This document shows positions 34,559 to 41,761 of a DNA stretch of 42,219 nt, in pieces. Numbering within the stretch: position 1 is the stretch's first letter; every line of letters begins with the position of its first letter. Location of the stretch: assembly GCA_903904655.1 (NCBI GenBank), contig CAIVDK010000397.1, positions 1 through 42,219 of the forward strand, in the 5' to 3' direction. Under the pieces are notes generated by a model that saw only the letters and a list, made by a program, of their open reading frames with translations, was not told where the DNA came from and searched no databases. Position numbers and translations under genes: made by a program. The DNA is from an uncultured delta proteobacterium (GTDB lineage Bacteria; Desulfobacterota; Syntrophia; Syntrophales; Smithellaceae).

Positions 34559-35118
34559 ATGAAAACACTGCTGAAATCGCTTGTGATATTATTTTGTATT
34601 GCTTCTTGTGCGGGCATCGCCGCCGCTTCGGGAGATTTCGTGGACATCGGCATCAATACGGAAAAGACGATAACGACTGTTCGGGGACTTGCCGGACTGC
34701 CGTCATCACTGGGTCTGCCGAGGACTACCGCGTGGTTTTGAGAATAGCATCACTTGCCCCCGGACGGAAGTATGAGGCCACACTTACCTTCGACGCCGGA
34801 ACCGAAATCGGCTATGCCCACGCCTGGGTGGACGGAAACCCTTACGAAAAGGACTGGCTTTCCTTTGTCGGTATCGGAACGGGCACGGGATCGCGGGAAC
34901 TTAAAGGCAAGCAGGAAAAATTCCTTTTCACCATTGATCCGAAAAGCACCTCCGGTACGCTCTACATCCCCCTGCGTTCCAACAAATCTTTCACGCTCCG
35001 CTTCGGCATAACCGACAGGCTGACAGCCGTCAATCCGAATTCCCAGGATCGGTGGGGCTACTACTACGTTAAGGACTTCGACGTCGATCGGATTGCCCCC
35101 TTCCTGCTGAAGCGATAG
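34559..35118 (+). pseudogene. Secreted protein of unknown function, interrupted by a frameshift
   Basis: AAGGA (34546-34550) and the ATG at 34559 open a clear signal peptide, MKTLLKSLVILFCIASCAGIAAAS, followed by GDFVDIGINTEKTITTV. That frame stops at 34741. The rest of a plausible protein continues in the neighbouring frame from about 34690 to 35118. It reads GSAEDYRVVLRIASLAPG, then TLTFDAGTEIGYAHAWVDGN, and ends DFDVDRIAPFLLKR, a beta-rich domain. Moving between the frames needs one missing base (or two extra) around 34670-34715. No standard -1 slippery heptamer was seen. It is either a real mutation or an assembly error. No family was recognised. Confidence 0.65.
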
Positions 35119-35195
35119 GGCGCAAAGTAGTCCAGCGACACATCATGATATTTTGGGCGATGCTCCCCTGCCCCCTTTGTAAATCCGGCGATCGA

Positions 35196-35504
35196 CTATT
35201 CTTCACTATGCAACCGGGCTGTCCTGACGGCGAGGTCTTTGTCTTTGGTGAACAGCCACCACTGCGATTTTGTGGTGTGCGGGCCTGATTCTTTTTCCCG
35301 ACCCCGACCATAATACCAATGACCAAATCGCTCGACCGTGGCAAAAGGATGGTTGTCGGCGCAGAGAATGCTGCATATTCGTGTTTCCTTAAAAAATATT
35401 GTTTCGTCGGGCTCTTCCTCATTGGCCAGATCTGCGGGCAAAACAATATGGGACACATCGACACCCTGGGCTTCTTTTTTATCCAGCCACTCTGAAATAT
35501 TCAC
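35196..35504 (-). CDS. Small conserved-looking protein of unknown function
   Basis: A 102-residue soluble protein starting at GTG 35504, with a good GGAAAGGAG 9 bp upstream. It has an acidic N-terminal third (ANEEEPDE) and two cysteines in RICSILCADNHP. An aromatic, basic centre reads RFGHWYYGRGREKE, and SQWWLFTKDKD lies near the end. No signal peptide, membrane segment or known motif was recognised. The ribosome-binding site and protein-like composition support it being real. It lies between two genes of unrelated function and appears monocistronic. Confidence 0.65.
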   Translation of the reverse strand: MNISEWLDKKEAQGVDVSHIVLPADLANEEEPDETIFFKETRICSILCADNHPFATVERFGHWYYGRGREKESGPHTTKSQWWLFTKDKDLAVRTARLHSEE

Positions 35505-35836
35505 GCTTATTTTCTCCTTTCCAGTCGATTAGGCCATGGTTTTTTGCGCCGGTCAGTTGTGAGGTTGATGGCCTCTTTCCTTAATGAGTTTTTGTGTTCA
35601 GGAGAATGACATGGTGACTATTCGTTTTCAAAGAACAAATTCTACGATGTTATGCCACCTTTTTTGTCCACGATGTCCTGGCACTCAACACCTAGGCTGT
35701 AGCAAGAATAGTCTTTTATGAAAAACGCGATACCAAAGATTGTCCGAGGCCCCTTTAAGTAGCCAGAGCGGAATTTTATCCCGCTCTGGCTCACCACACT
35801 TATGGTCTTATTGCTCTTAAGCAGGGTTCGTTTGAA
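35505..35836. other. 332-bp intergenic region with a strong hairpin
   Basis: No convincing gene is present. A 36-codon ORF (35611-35721, +) with AGGAG upstream exists but has little other support. The main feature is the perfect 11-bp inverted repeat at 35761-35791. Confidence 0.6.
35761..35791. terminator. Hairpin downstream of the acyl-CoA dehydrogenase gene
   Basis: An 11-bp perfect stem, AGCCAGAGCGG / CCGCTCTGGCT, has a 9-base loop and lies 45 bp past the acyl-CoA dehydrogenase stop (- strand). It lacks a U-tract, so it is a processing or pausing structure, or a weak terminator. Confidence 0.45.
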
Positions 35837-37663
35837 CTACATGAAACTTTCTTCGGGGATATCAATAGCGCTGCGGTCACCGCATTTCATAGCCTTCTCG
35901 TATCCGAAGATATCGGGAACATGATTCATGACATAGAACTTGGCCGTAGCGATTTTGCCCTTGTAAAAATTGATATCGACGTCACCTTGCTCTTTGAGCT
36001 TTGCGGCCGCCAGCAGGGCCTGGTCGAGCAACAGCATGCCGCAATAGACTCTCGCGCCTGCATGCAGGGTCCGTGTAGCATAGAGCTGTTTCATCTGTTT
36101 ATCACCTACCGTCCAGGCAGCATTCATATTGACGATATCTTTGAAAGCAGCCATGGCATCCGCCATCATCGCGAACTGGGCAGCAAATTCTGCAGTCTTC
36201 TTACCGGCGACGAAGGCGTCTATTTCCGCCACCCACTTCGTAAACGGCGCACTGTCCTTCATGGTGAACTTGCGTCCGGTATAGTCCTGTGCCTGGATGA
36301 AGTTGGTGCCTTCCCAGATACCGTAGATCACGACGTCCCGATACAGTTCCGCCGGTGCATACTCTTCCGTGAAGCCGTAGCCGCCGAGACAGTTGATCGC
36401 ATCCCCGGTGGAAAGCCTCGCCATGTCGGACGTATAGGCCTTGCACAGAGGGTTGTTGATCGCAAACATGTCATCATAATAGTCCCGCTCTTCCTTTGTG
36501 GCCGCATCAACTGCCAGATCGCGGTAGAAATAAGACTGGTAAATCAACGCCCGGCAGGCCTCCAGAATGGATTTCTGGGACAACAGCATGCGGCGGACAT
36601 CTTCGTGCTCGATGATCCTGACGCTGGGGCCCTTGGGATTGGTGGAATGCTTGCTCTGCACCCGGATCTTGGTATAATCCAGAGCTGAGTAATAGGCGGA
36701 GCCAATGCATCCAAGGGAGAATAATCCGGTGTTCAGACGTTCTTCGTTCATGTAGGCAAACATCTGCTTCATGCCGATGCCACGGCCGTCCACCACTTCC
36801 GCCTCGCCTACCATCCAGCCGTAACAGTTATCGTTTTCACCCATGGACAGGGTGGCGGTCGTAGAGCCGTGAATGCCCAGTTTATGCTCAATCCCCATGG
36901 TGGTGACGTCATTCCAGGCACCCATTGAGCCATCGTCGTTGACCCAGAACTTGGGCACGATGAAAAGAGAGATACCGGCGGTGCCTTCTTTGGCGTTCGG
37001 AGTCTTGGCCAGCATCAAATGGATAATGTTTTCCGCCAGATCATGGTCGCCCGAAGAGATGAAGCATTTCGTACCCGTGAGCTTATACTTGCCGGGAACA
37101 TCAGTGGGGACAGCCCTGCTTTTACATGCGCCCACCTCTGAGCCTGCGCCGGGTTCGGTGAGGCCCATGGTACCGCCCCATTCACCTGTTCTAAGCTTGG
37201 GCATGAACAGGTCCTGCTGTTTTTGGGTGGCAAATTCATGAAGTACGGTGATTGCGCCCTGGGTCAGACACCAGAACATGACGATCGACGGCGACGCAGC
37301 AGACTGCATTTCCAGGATCGGAGCATACCAGCACAGCGGTATTTTGCCTTCGCCGCGGTAGCCGAACTGGGGTCCCAGTTCCGCCTCCATAACGGTTTTA
37401 TAAACATTCTTGAACGAGTCAGGGGTAACGACCGCATGTTCATTCCCGCCCACAAATTTCGCGCCGGGTTCATCGGCATCTTTGTTGGCAGGACACATCA
37501 CGTCGCGGCAGACTTTGTTGTTAACATCGAGAAAACTATCGATGTCGTCAATCCCGTAGTATTCTTTGTAAGCATCAAGACTCAAGAGCTTATCCATGCC
37601 GAGCCATTCTTTAATCTGGAACGTGATGTCCCGCGTTTGATACAACCAATTACTGTGTGCCAT
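35837..37663 (-). CDS. Acyl-CoA dehydrogenase, long DmdC-like type
   Basis: A 608-residue flavoprotein. It contains the acyl-CoA dehydrogenase core (N-terminal, middle TMGLTEPGAGSEVG and C-terminal FAD domains) plus an extra C-terminal helical domain of about 120 residues, as in DmdC and related 600-residue enzymes. GGYGFTEEYAPAELYRDV and then IWEGTN are the FAD/active-site segments. Glu451 in IWEGTN aligns with the catalytic base of medium-chain enzymes. It should oxidise an acyl-CoA to the 2-enoyl-CoA, passing electrons to ETF. AGGAGGAG lies 6 bp before the ATG at 37663; a TTG two codons earlier is less likely. The enoyl-CoA hydratase gene lies 194 bp upstream on the same strand. The substrate is not known. 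Confidence 0.92.
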   Translation of the reverse strand: MAHSNWLYQTRDITFQIKEWLGMDKLLSLDAYKEYYGIDDIDSFLDVNNKVCRDVMCPANKDADEPGAKFVGGNEHAVVTPDSFKNVYKTVMEAELGPQFGYRGEGKIPLCWYAPILEMQSAASPSIVMFWCLTQGAITVLHEFATQKQQDLFMPKLRTGEWGGTMGLTEPGAGSEVGACKSRAVPTDVPGKYKLTGTKCFISSGDHDLAENIIHLMLAKTPNAKEGTAGISLFIVPKFWVNDDGSMGAWNDVTTMGIEHKLGIHGSTTATLSMGENDNCYGWMVGEAEVVDGRGIGMKQMFAYMNEERLNTGLFSLGCIGSAYYSALDYTKIRVQSKHSTNPKGPSVRIIEHEDVRRMLLSQKSILEACRALIYQSYFYRDLAVDAATKEERDYYDDMFAINNPLCKAYTSDMARLSTGDAINCLGGYGFTEEYAPAELYRDVVIYGIWEGTNFIQAQDYTGRKFTMKDSAPFTKWVAEIDAFVAGKKTAEFAAQFAMMADAMAAFKDIVNMNAAWTVGDKQMKQLYATRTLHAGARVYCGMLLLDQALLAAAKLKEQGDVDINFYKGKIATAKFYVMNHVPDIFGYEKAMKCGDRSAIDIPEESFM

Positions 37664-37857
37664 ATTCAACTCCTCCTGTTGAAAATTAAAGGCGTAGAAT
37701 GAAACGAATCATTTTCCCTGTAAGATTAAAACCCCTCTTACTCGATCCGCACATGCCCCCCACGTCCAGGACATTGGTCCATGTAAAACCGTTTTTCATT
37801 TACTGCCGTTTACGTTTCGATTCGTTCGCTCTCTTCACCTCCCGCAGTTCCAAACGA

Positions 37858-38640
37858 TTATTTTCCCTTAAATACTGCGGTGCGCCGTTCGATAAAAGAT
37901 TGCAGACCCTCCCTCATATCTTCGCTTTTCATGACCTCTGCTACATCCTGATAAATAACTGCCCGGGCGGCTTCTTCACCCTGAAGAGCGGCCACACGGC
38001 ATGATTTTAACGCACTCTGCACAGCCAGCGGAGCGGCGCTCGCCACGCGCCGGGCGAGCTCCAGGGCTTTTTCTAACTGTCGGCCCGGCTCGGCCAGATG
38101 TTGAACCAGTCCCAAACGGTAAGCCTCCGCCGCAGTCATTTCATCACCGGTCAGCATATAACGCTGGGTGTTGCCCCAGCCGATTTCTTTGGGTAGCCTG
38201 AGCGTTGCTCCGGCGGCCGGGAAAAAACCGCGCTTCACCTCCAGCATGCCGAACCGTGTGTCTGTAGCCGCCACACGAATATCGGTATTGAGCATCATCT
38301 CAAAACCCCAGGTGTAGCAATAGCCTTGAACAGCCATGATGATGGGTTTGCGGCAGCGGGCATCGCTCATCATGTAAAACGGATCAATTTCGTTTTCGCT
38401 GACGAAAGGAAAGCCTTTTCCAGCATCAAATGTGCCTCCCCAATCTGTTAATTCCAACCCGGAAGTAAAATGAGGCCCTACGGCATACACAAGACCTACG
38501 CGCGCTTCGGCATCCGCATCCAGGCTGAAGTAGGCGCGAGCTAACTGGTGATACATTTCCTGCGACATGGCATTATATTTTTCAGGACGATCAACTTCGA
38601 TCAACAGAATATGCTCTTCTTTTTTAATGTTAATGGCCAT
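37858..38640 (-). CDS. Enoyl-CoA hydratase/isomerase (crotonase family)
   Basis: A 260-residue crotonase-fold protein. The oxyanion-hole segments are visible: HFTSGLELTDWGG (about 50-65) and the second region around VQGYCYTWGFEMMLNTDIRVAA (about 103-125). Family members hydrate, isomerise or otherwise process CoA thioesters. The usual catalytic Glu pair is not obvious by eye: the second site falls near FFPAAGATLRLPKEIG, so the exact reaction is uncertain. AAAGGAACC precedes the ATG, and a near-consensus promoter lies about 35 bp upstream. It is probably co-transcribed with the acyl-CoA dehydrogenase downstream. Confidence 0.88.
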   Translation of the reverse strand: MAINIKKEEHILLIEVDRPEKYNAMSQEMYHQLARAYFSLDADAEARVGLVYAVGPHFTSGLELTDWGGTFDAGKGFPFVSENEIDPFYMMSDARCRKPIIMAVQGYCYTWGFEMMLNTDIRVAATDTRFGMLEVKRGFFPAAGATLRLPKEIGWGNTQRYMLTGDEMTAAEAYRLGLVQHLAEPGRQLEKALELARRVASAAPLAVQSALKSCRVAALQGEEAARAVIYQDVAEVMKSEDMREGLQSFIERRTAVFKGK

Positions 38641-38672
38641 TAAAGGTTCCTTTTTCGAATTATCTGACCGGC

Positions 38673-38701
38673 AGTATAAGGAAAGGACGGATGCCTGTCA
38701 A
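38673..38701 (-). promoter_or_regulatory. Sigma70-type promoter for the enoyl-CoA hydratase gene
   Basis: On the - strand: TTGACA (38701-38696), a 17-bp spacer and TATACT (38678-38673). Transcription would begin near 38666, leaving a leader of about 26 bases. Confidence 0.82.
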
Positions 38702-38860
38702 TGAAATAAGGATCGAGGCGCAATAGTAATCCGTTGTTCGGTTGTATTATCAATAGTTCCAATGCATTGGATGTGCACCCGAAGCGCATAATTATCGATT
38801 CCCCCGCATCACTGCAGAACCCGCCTGCATTTTTGATTACGGTAAATCTGTCCTCCGCAC

Positions 38861-39310
38861 TTATCGGGAGGCTATCATGTCTTCGACCATCGCGGCGGCA
38901 TCACGTACACAGGGTCGGCAAACCAAGTTGAAGCATTCGTTGTTTTTAAAATAGGCCTGTCCGTCCGGCGTGCTCAAGTCACAACCGCTTAATAATTCAC
39001 GGCAAAGGCAAGAGCTGTGTTTAGCGGAAAAACGATGCATGAATTCGCGGATTTTCGTATACGCAATATCCGTTTGGGCGCGTTCATCCTTTTCTCTCCT
39101 GCCGAATTTCAGGCCCAGCGCCATAATTCCGCCCGATACGGCGCCGCAGACCTCGCCCATGCGCCCCATGCCGCCTCCAAAACCACACGAAAGCCTGAAG
39201 GCATTATCCACATCCAGTCCCAATTCGTCACAAAAGGAAAACAAAACGGATTGTGCACAATTGTAACCTTCCACAAATTTTGCCTCGGCAATTTCAGGAT
39301 GTTTTTTCAT
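38861..39310 (-). CDS. C_GCAxxG_C_C family (putative redox-active/metal-binding) protein
   Basis: A 149-residue protein with ten cysteines. The family core is CGAVSGG at 55-61 (family pattern GCAxxG), preceded by EGYNCAQSVL (Cys18), Cys27 and SCGFGGGMGRMG (Cys42). It is followed by a Cys-rich tail: Cys101, 103, 110, 126, 131 and 134. The family is common in anaerobes and thought to be redox active or metal binding, without a proven reaction. The ATG at 39310 has AAAGGA 6 bp upstream; upstream in-frame TTG and ATG codons are alternatives. It is divergent from marR-hgcAB with 195 bp between starts, so shared control is possible. Confidence 0.85.
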   Translation of the reverse strand: MKKHPEIAEAKFVEGYNCAQSVLFSFCDELGLDVDNAFRLSCGFGGGMGRMGEVCGAVSGGIMALGLKFGRREKDERAQTDIAYTKIREFMHRFSAKHSSCLCRELLSGCDLSTPDGQAYFKNNECFNLVCRPCVRDAAAMVEDMIASR

Positions 39311-39468
39311 GACCATTCCTTTCAATTAAATTTTCATTTTTTCGGAATCTGACATGTTTTTCGTTAACCATGCATCGTTAGAATAACATTTTTACTTTCA
39401 TATTTAAACGATTATTACCCATCATTCATACGCCAATACCCCCCTCCCTTTTTCCCCAAAATTTCCTC

Positions 39469-39497
39469 TTGACAAATCAAAATATAGTTGCATATTA
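39469..39497 (+). promoter_or_regulatory. Promoter of the marR-hgcA-hgcB operon
   Basis: An exact -35 TTGACA lies at 39469-39474. The -10 falls in CATATTAC (39491-39498) with a 16-18 bp spacer, each choice matching 4/6. Transcription would start around 39503-39506, at or next to the marR ATG, so the marR message may be leaderless. No Shine-Dalgarno is seen before that ATG. Confidence 0.65.
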
Positions 39498-39504
39498 CAA
39501 CCAT
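39484..39504. promoter_or_regulatory. Candidate MarR operator overlapping the hgc promoter
   Basis: An imperfect 21-bp palindrome with outer arms AT-GTTG / CAAC-AT (core GTTGCATATTACAAC) covers the -10 region and the presumed transcription start. The TTG-N7-CAA form resembles known MarR-family sites, which supports autorepression, and thereby control of hgcAB. Confidence 0.5.
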
Positions 39505-39505
39505 T

Positions 39506-39967
39506 ATGAAAAAGAACAAGGATAACCAAATCGAATTAATCGATGTTTTCATCGGGCTTGCGCAGGCGACGAGGTGTTGCAGGCAGGATACCGCCTTCTG
39601 CGGCGGGGTGACTTTTCATCAGTATATCATTCTGGATGCCGTTGCCAAAAACAAGGAACTCAAGATTTCGGATTTGCACTCGCTTTTGGCCGTGGAAAAA
39701 AGCACGACGACCCGTCTGCTGAATCCGCTGATCGCCAAAGACCTTCTGATCAAAGAAAGGTCTATCTACGATTCCAGAGCTTTTGTTCTGACACTCACAA
39801 AAAACGGCAGGGAAACGCATCACCGGGTTCAGGCTTGTCTTGAGGATTTTTCCAGTAAGGTTGCAGGCAATTTGCCGGCGAACAAGCAGGAGATTATTTT
39901 GCAGGCGGTGCAAATTTTTATCAGTGCCATCAAAAACGCATCCGGTACGTTTAATTGTTGTAGTTAA
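39506..39967 (+). CDS. MarR-family transcriptional regulator, cysteine-rich, first gene of the hgcAB operon
   Basis: A 153-residue winged-helix regulator. The recognition region is LKISDLHSLLAVEKSTTTRLLNPLIAKDLL (read in two parts: about 52-68 and 69-82), followed by the wing IKERSIYDSRAFVLTLTKNG. It has six cysteines: adjacent Cys24-Cys25, Cys32, Cys111 and a terminal Cys151-Cys152 pair, an unusual thiol load that could sense a metal(loid) or redox state. The ATG at 39506 is chosen; the TTG at 39488 lies inside the promoter. Its stop overlaps an ATG of hgcA (TAATG), so the three genes form one transcription unit. No ligand has been shown; ArsR-type regulation of hgcAB is known elsewhere, and this one is of MarR type. 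Confidence 0.85.
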   Translation: MKKNKDNQIELIDVFIGLAQATRCCRQDTAFCGGVTFHQYIILDAVAKNKELKISDLHSLLAVEKSTTTRLLNPLIAKDLLIKERSIYDSRAFVLTLTKNGRETHHRVQACLEDFSSKVAGNLPANKQEIILQAVQIFISAIKNASGTFNCCS

Positions 39968-39987
39968 TGTTATCGAGGGCATCCAAT

Positions 39988-41157
39988 ATGGAGAAAAACA
40001 AAAAGAATCTTAGTCTGGCCGACAAATTTGAATTTCCGATCATCCAAGAACAGACCAGTTGCGGGTGCGGCACAAGCATCTTACCCAATGCCGTTCGTAC
40101 GAAACCCCGACTGGATCAATATTTTGTCTCGGGATCGATGACCACACCGGTGGGCGAACTGCCCAAAGTATCATCAGCACTGACCCGGCATGACCGGTGG
40201 GGAATAATCAAGATGCGCCTGGGCGCCGGTAGGACGCATTACACGATTGATCCCGGACTTTATGCTCTGGGCCATCCGGATGCTCAAGCGCCCATCCTGG
40301 TTACCGCCAATTACAAAATGAGCTTTGACTATCTGCGGCAGGCGCTCGCGGACCGCAATGCCTGGATTCTGGTTTTGGATACCAAGGGCATCAACGTATG
40401 GTGCGCGGCGGGGAAAGGCACATTCGGCACGAAGGAACTCATTCAGAAAATAGAGGCGAGCGGCCTTAAAAAAGTCGTCGATCACAGAAAACTCATTCTT
40501 CCCCAACTGGGAGCGCCCGGCGTGGCGGCGCATCAGGTCAAACAATTCACCGGCTTCAAGGTGCATTACGGCCCCGTGCGCGCGGCGGACTTGACGGACT
40601 ATCTTGATGCCGGATTAAAAGCCACAAAAGAAATGAGAATTATGGGTTTTCCGCTAAAAGACAGGGCGGTATTAATTCCCCTTGAGCTTTTGATCACGGC
40701 TAAACCCTTTATTCTTGTGTCACTTGCTCTTTTAATTCTATCGGGCATCCTGGGACAATCTGGATTTCAGACAAACATTTTCCATGATGGATTATTTGCT
40801 GTCGGGGCGCTGGCCTGCGCTATCCTGGGCGGTGCGGTGATCAATCCACTGCTGTTGCCTTATATTCCCGGACGCGCTTTCTCGGTCAAGGGGCTTATCA
40901 TCGGACTGGTTATTGCCTTAGGACTGATTTATCTGCGCGGTATTGATGTGCAGCTCTGGGCGGGTCGCGCAGAATCACTGGCGTGGTTGCTGATTATTCC
41001 GGCGGTATCGGCTTATCTGGCCATGAATTTTACCGGCTGCTCAACCTATACATCGCTTTCTGGTGTAAAAAAAGAAATGCGGTTTGCTTTGCCTCTCGAA
41101 ATGACGGCGGGGATTCTCGGTCTGGCTGTATGGATAACATCATTAATCATGACATAG
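39988..41157 (+). CDS. hgcA: Mercury methyltransferase corrinoid protein HgcA
   Basis: A 389-residue membrane-anchored corrinoid protein. The cytosolic CFeSP-like domain carries the diagnostic cap-helix motif NVWCAAGK at 136-143; Cys139 (codon at 40402-40404) is the expected lower Co ligand that donates the methyl group as a carbanion to Hg(II). The C-terminal half holds about five membrane helices (about 230-389). HgcA needs HgcB to keep cobalt reduced and makes monomethylmercury. The ATG at 39988 is favoured by GAGGG 8 bp upstream. An ATG at 39967 overlapping the marR stop would add 7 residues. The N-terminus also has a CxC pair (Cys25, Cys27). hgcB follows after 8 bp. The cap motif distinguishes it clearly from acetyl-CoA-pathway CFeSP. 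Confidence 0.95.
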   Translation: MEKNKKNLSLADKFEFPIIQEQTSCGCGTSILPNAVRTKPRLDQYFVSGSMTTPVGELPKVSSALTRHDRWGIIKMRLGAGRTHYTIDPGLYALGHPDAQAPILVTANYKMSFDYLRQALADRNAWILVLDTKGINVWCAAGKGTFGTKELIQKIEASGLKKVVDHRKLILPQLGAPGVAAHQVKQFTGFKVHYGPVRAADLTDYLDAGLKATKEMRIMGFPLKDRAVLIPLELLITAKPFILVSLALLILSGILGQSGFQTNIFHDGLFAVGALACAILGGAVINPLLLPYIPGRAFSVKGLIIGLVIALGLIYLRGIDVQLWAGRAESLAWLLIIPAVSAYLAMNFTGCSTYTSLSGVKKEMRFALPLEMTAGILGLAVWITSLIMT

Positions 41158-41165
41158 GAGCAATA

Positions 41166-41492
41166 ATGGGAAACATGGTTTATCTGAAAAATGTCGCAAC
41201 ACTGGCGATAGACACGACCAAATGCAGCGGCTGCGGATTTTGCCTGGATGTCTGCCCCCACAATGTATTTAAAATGAACGGGAAAAACGCGAAGATTGTG
41301 GATCGCGACGCTTGTATGGAGTGCGGCGCTTGCAGCCGAAATTGTCCAGCGGGCGCGATCAGCGTTCAATCCGGCGTCGGCTGCGCGGCAGCCGTCATTA
41401 ACAGCCTGCTGGGACGCAACGGCGGCGAATGCTGCTGTGGGCCACAAAAAGATGACTCAGGTGCGCCTAGAAGCGGCGGCTGTTGCGGTTGA
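41166..41492 (+). CDS. hgcB: Ferredoxin HgcB, partner of HgcA
   Basis: A 108-residue dicluster ferredoxin. The first 4Fe-4S motif is CSGCGFCLDVCP (Cys20, 23, 26, 30) and the second is CMECGACSRNCP (Cys50, 53, 56, 60); the CxECGAC form is characteristic of HgcB. Cys73 matches the conserved extra cysteine, and the C-terminus ends with a vicinal pair (Cys106-107), both implicated in mercury handling. A further Cys89-90-91 run is present. It donates electrons to HgcA's corrinoid and may bind Hg(II). The ATG at 41166 is preceded by AGGAG that overlaps the hgcA stop, showing coupling. Confidence 0.95.
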   Translation: MGNMVYLKNVATLAIDTTKCSGCGFCLDVCPHNVFKMNGKNAKIVDRDACMECGACSRNCPAGAISVQSGVGCAAAVINSLLGRNGGECCCGPQKDDSGAPRSGGCCG

Positions 41493-41601
41493 GCTTTTCA
41501 CACATGCCCCTAAAAGCCCGCTCGACACGCTGTTTGTGGATTCAAAGAGTAAAAAACATCTTGAAAATCAAATATGCCATTAAGGAATTTTAGGGTAATG
41601 G

Positions 41602-41624
41602 CCGAGGGGGTTCGATCCTCTCGG
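41602..41624. other. Hairpin resembling a tRNA T-arm, downstream of hgcB
   Basis: An 8-bp stem with one G-T pair closes a 7-base loop GTTCGAT, giving GGTTCGATCC-like DNA. The rest of a tRNA (acceptor 5' strand, D-arm, anticodon arm) was not found. It may be a terminator-like structure or a tRNA relic. Confidence 0.35.
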
Positions 41625-41689
41625 GAGGGATAACCTACTTTCGCCGCCTGTATGACAAACAATACACCGGCATCAATACTTCCACCCCC

Positions 41690-41722
41690 GGCGCTTCGCG
41701 CCACCCCCGCCAGCGGGGGACA
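41690..41722. repeat. GC-rich hairpin pair between hgcB and the helicase gene
   Basis: GGCGC-TTC-GCGCC and, directly after, CCCCCGC-CA-GCGGGGG form two adjacent perfect hairpins in the convergent spacer. The second resembles the CCCGC/GCGGG hairpin of the REP-like element. It could end transcription from both sides, though no U-tract follows. Confidence 0.45.
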
Positions 41723-41761
41723 TTCCAGGCATGGGCTCTTCATCATCCCCCGTAGAGCAGG

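Noticed and set aside
34462-34690. Upstream part of the long + strand frame reaching 35118, as a true N-terminus
   Set aside because: Its start lies within the promoter, and the translated segment is Arg/His-rich and unlike a protein start. The signal peptide in the other frame has the proper ribosome-binding site.
34600-34720. Programmed -1 frameshift in the secreted-protein gene
   Set aside because: No XXXYYYZ slippery heptamer in the correct phase and no obvious downstream pseudoknot were seen. A mutation or sequencing error is simpler.
35611-35721. 36-codon ORF with AGGAG upstream and four cysteines
   Set aside because: No recognised motif and no supporting context. A short ORF with a chance Shine-Dalgarno is expected in 330 bp of spacer.
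35761-35791. Canonical rho-independent terminator
   Set aside because: The stem is strong, but neither strand has a U-tract after it, so only a generic hairpin is supported.
41602-41640. Possible tRNA gene (GGTTCGATCC-like T-arm)
   Set aside because: Only a T-arm-like hairpin is present. No matching 5' acceptor strand, D-arm or anticodon arm was found upstream, and no CCA-ready end.
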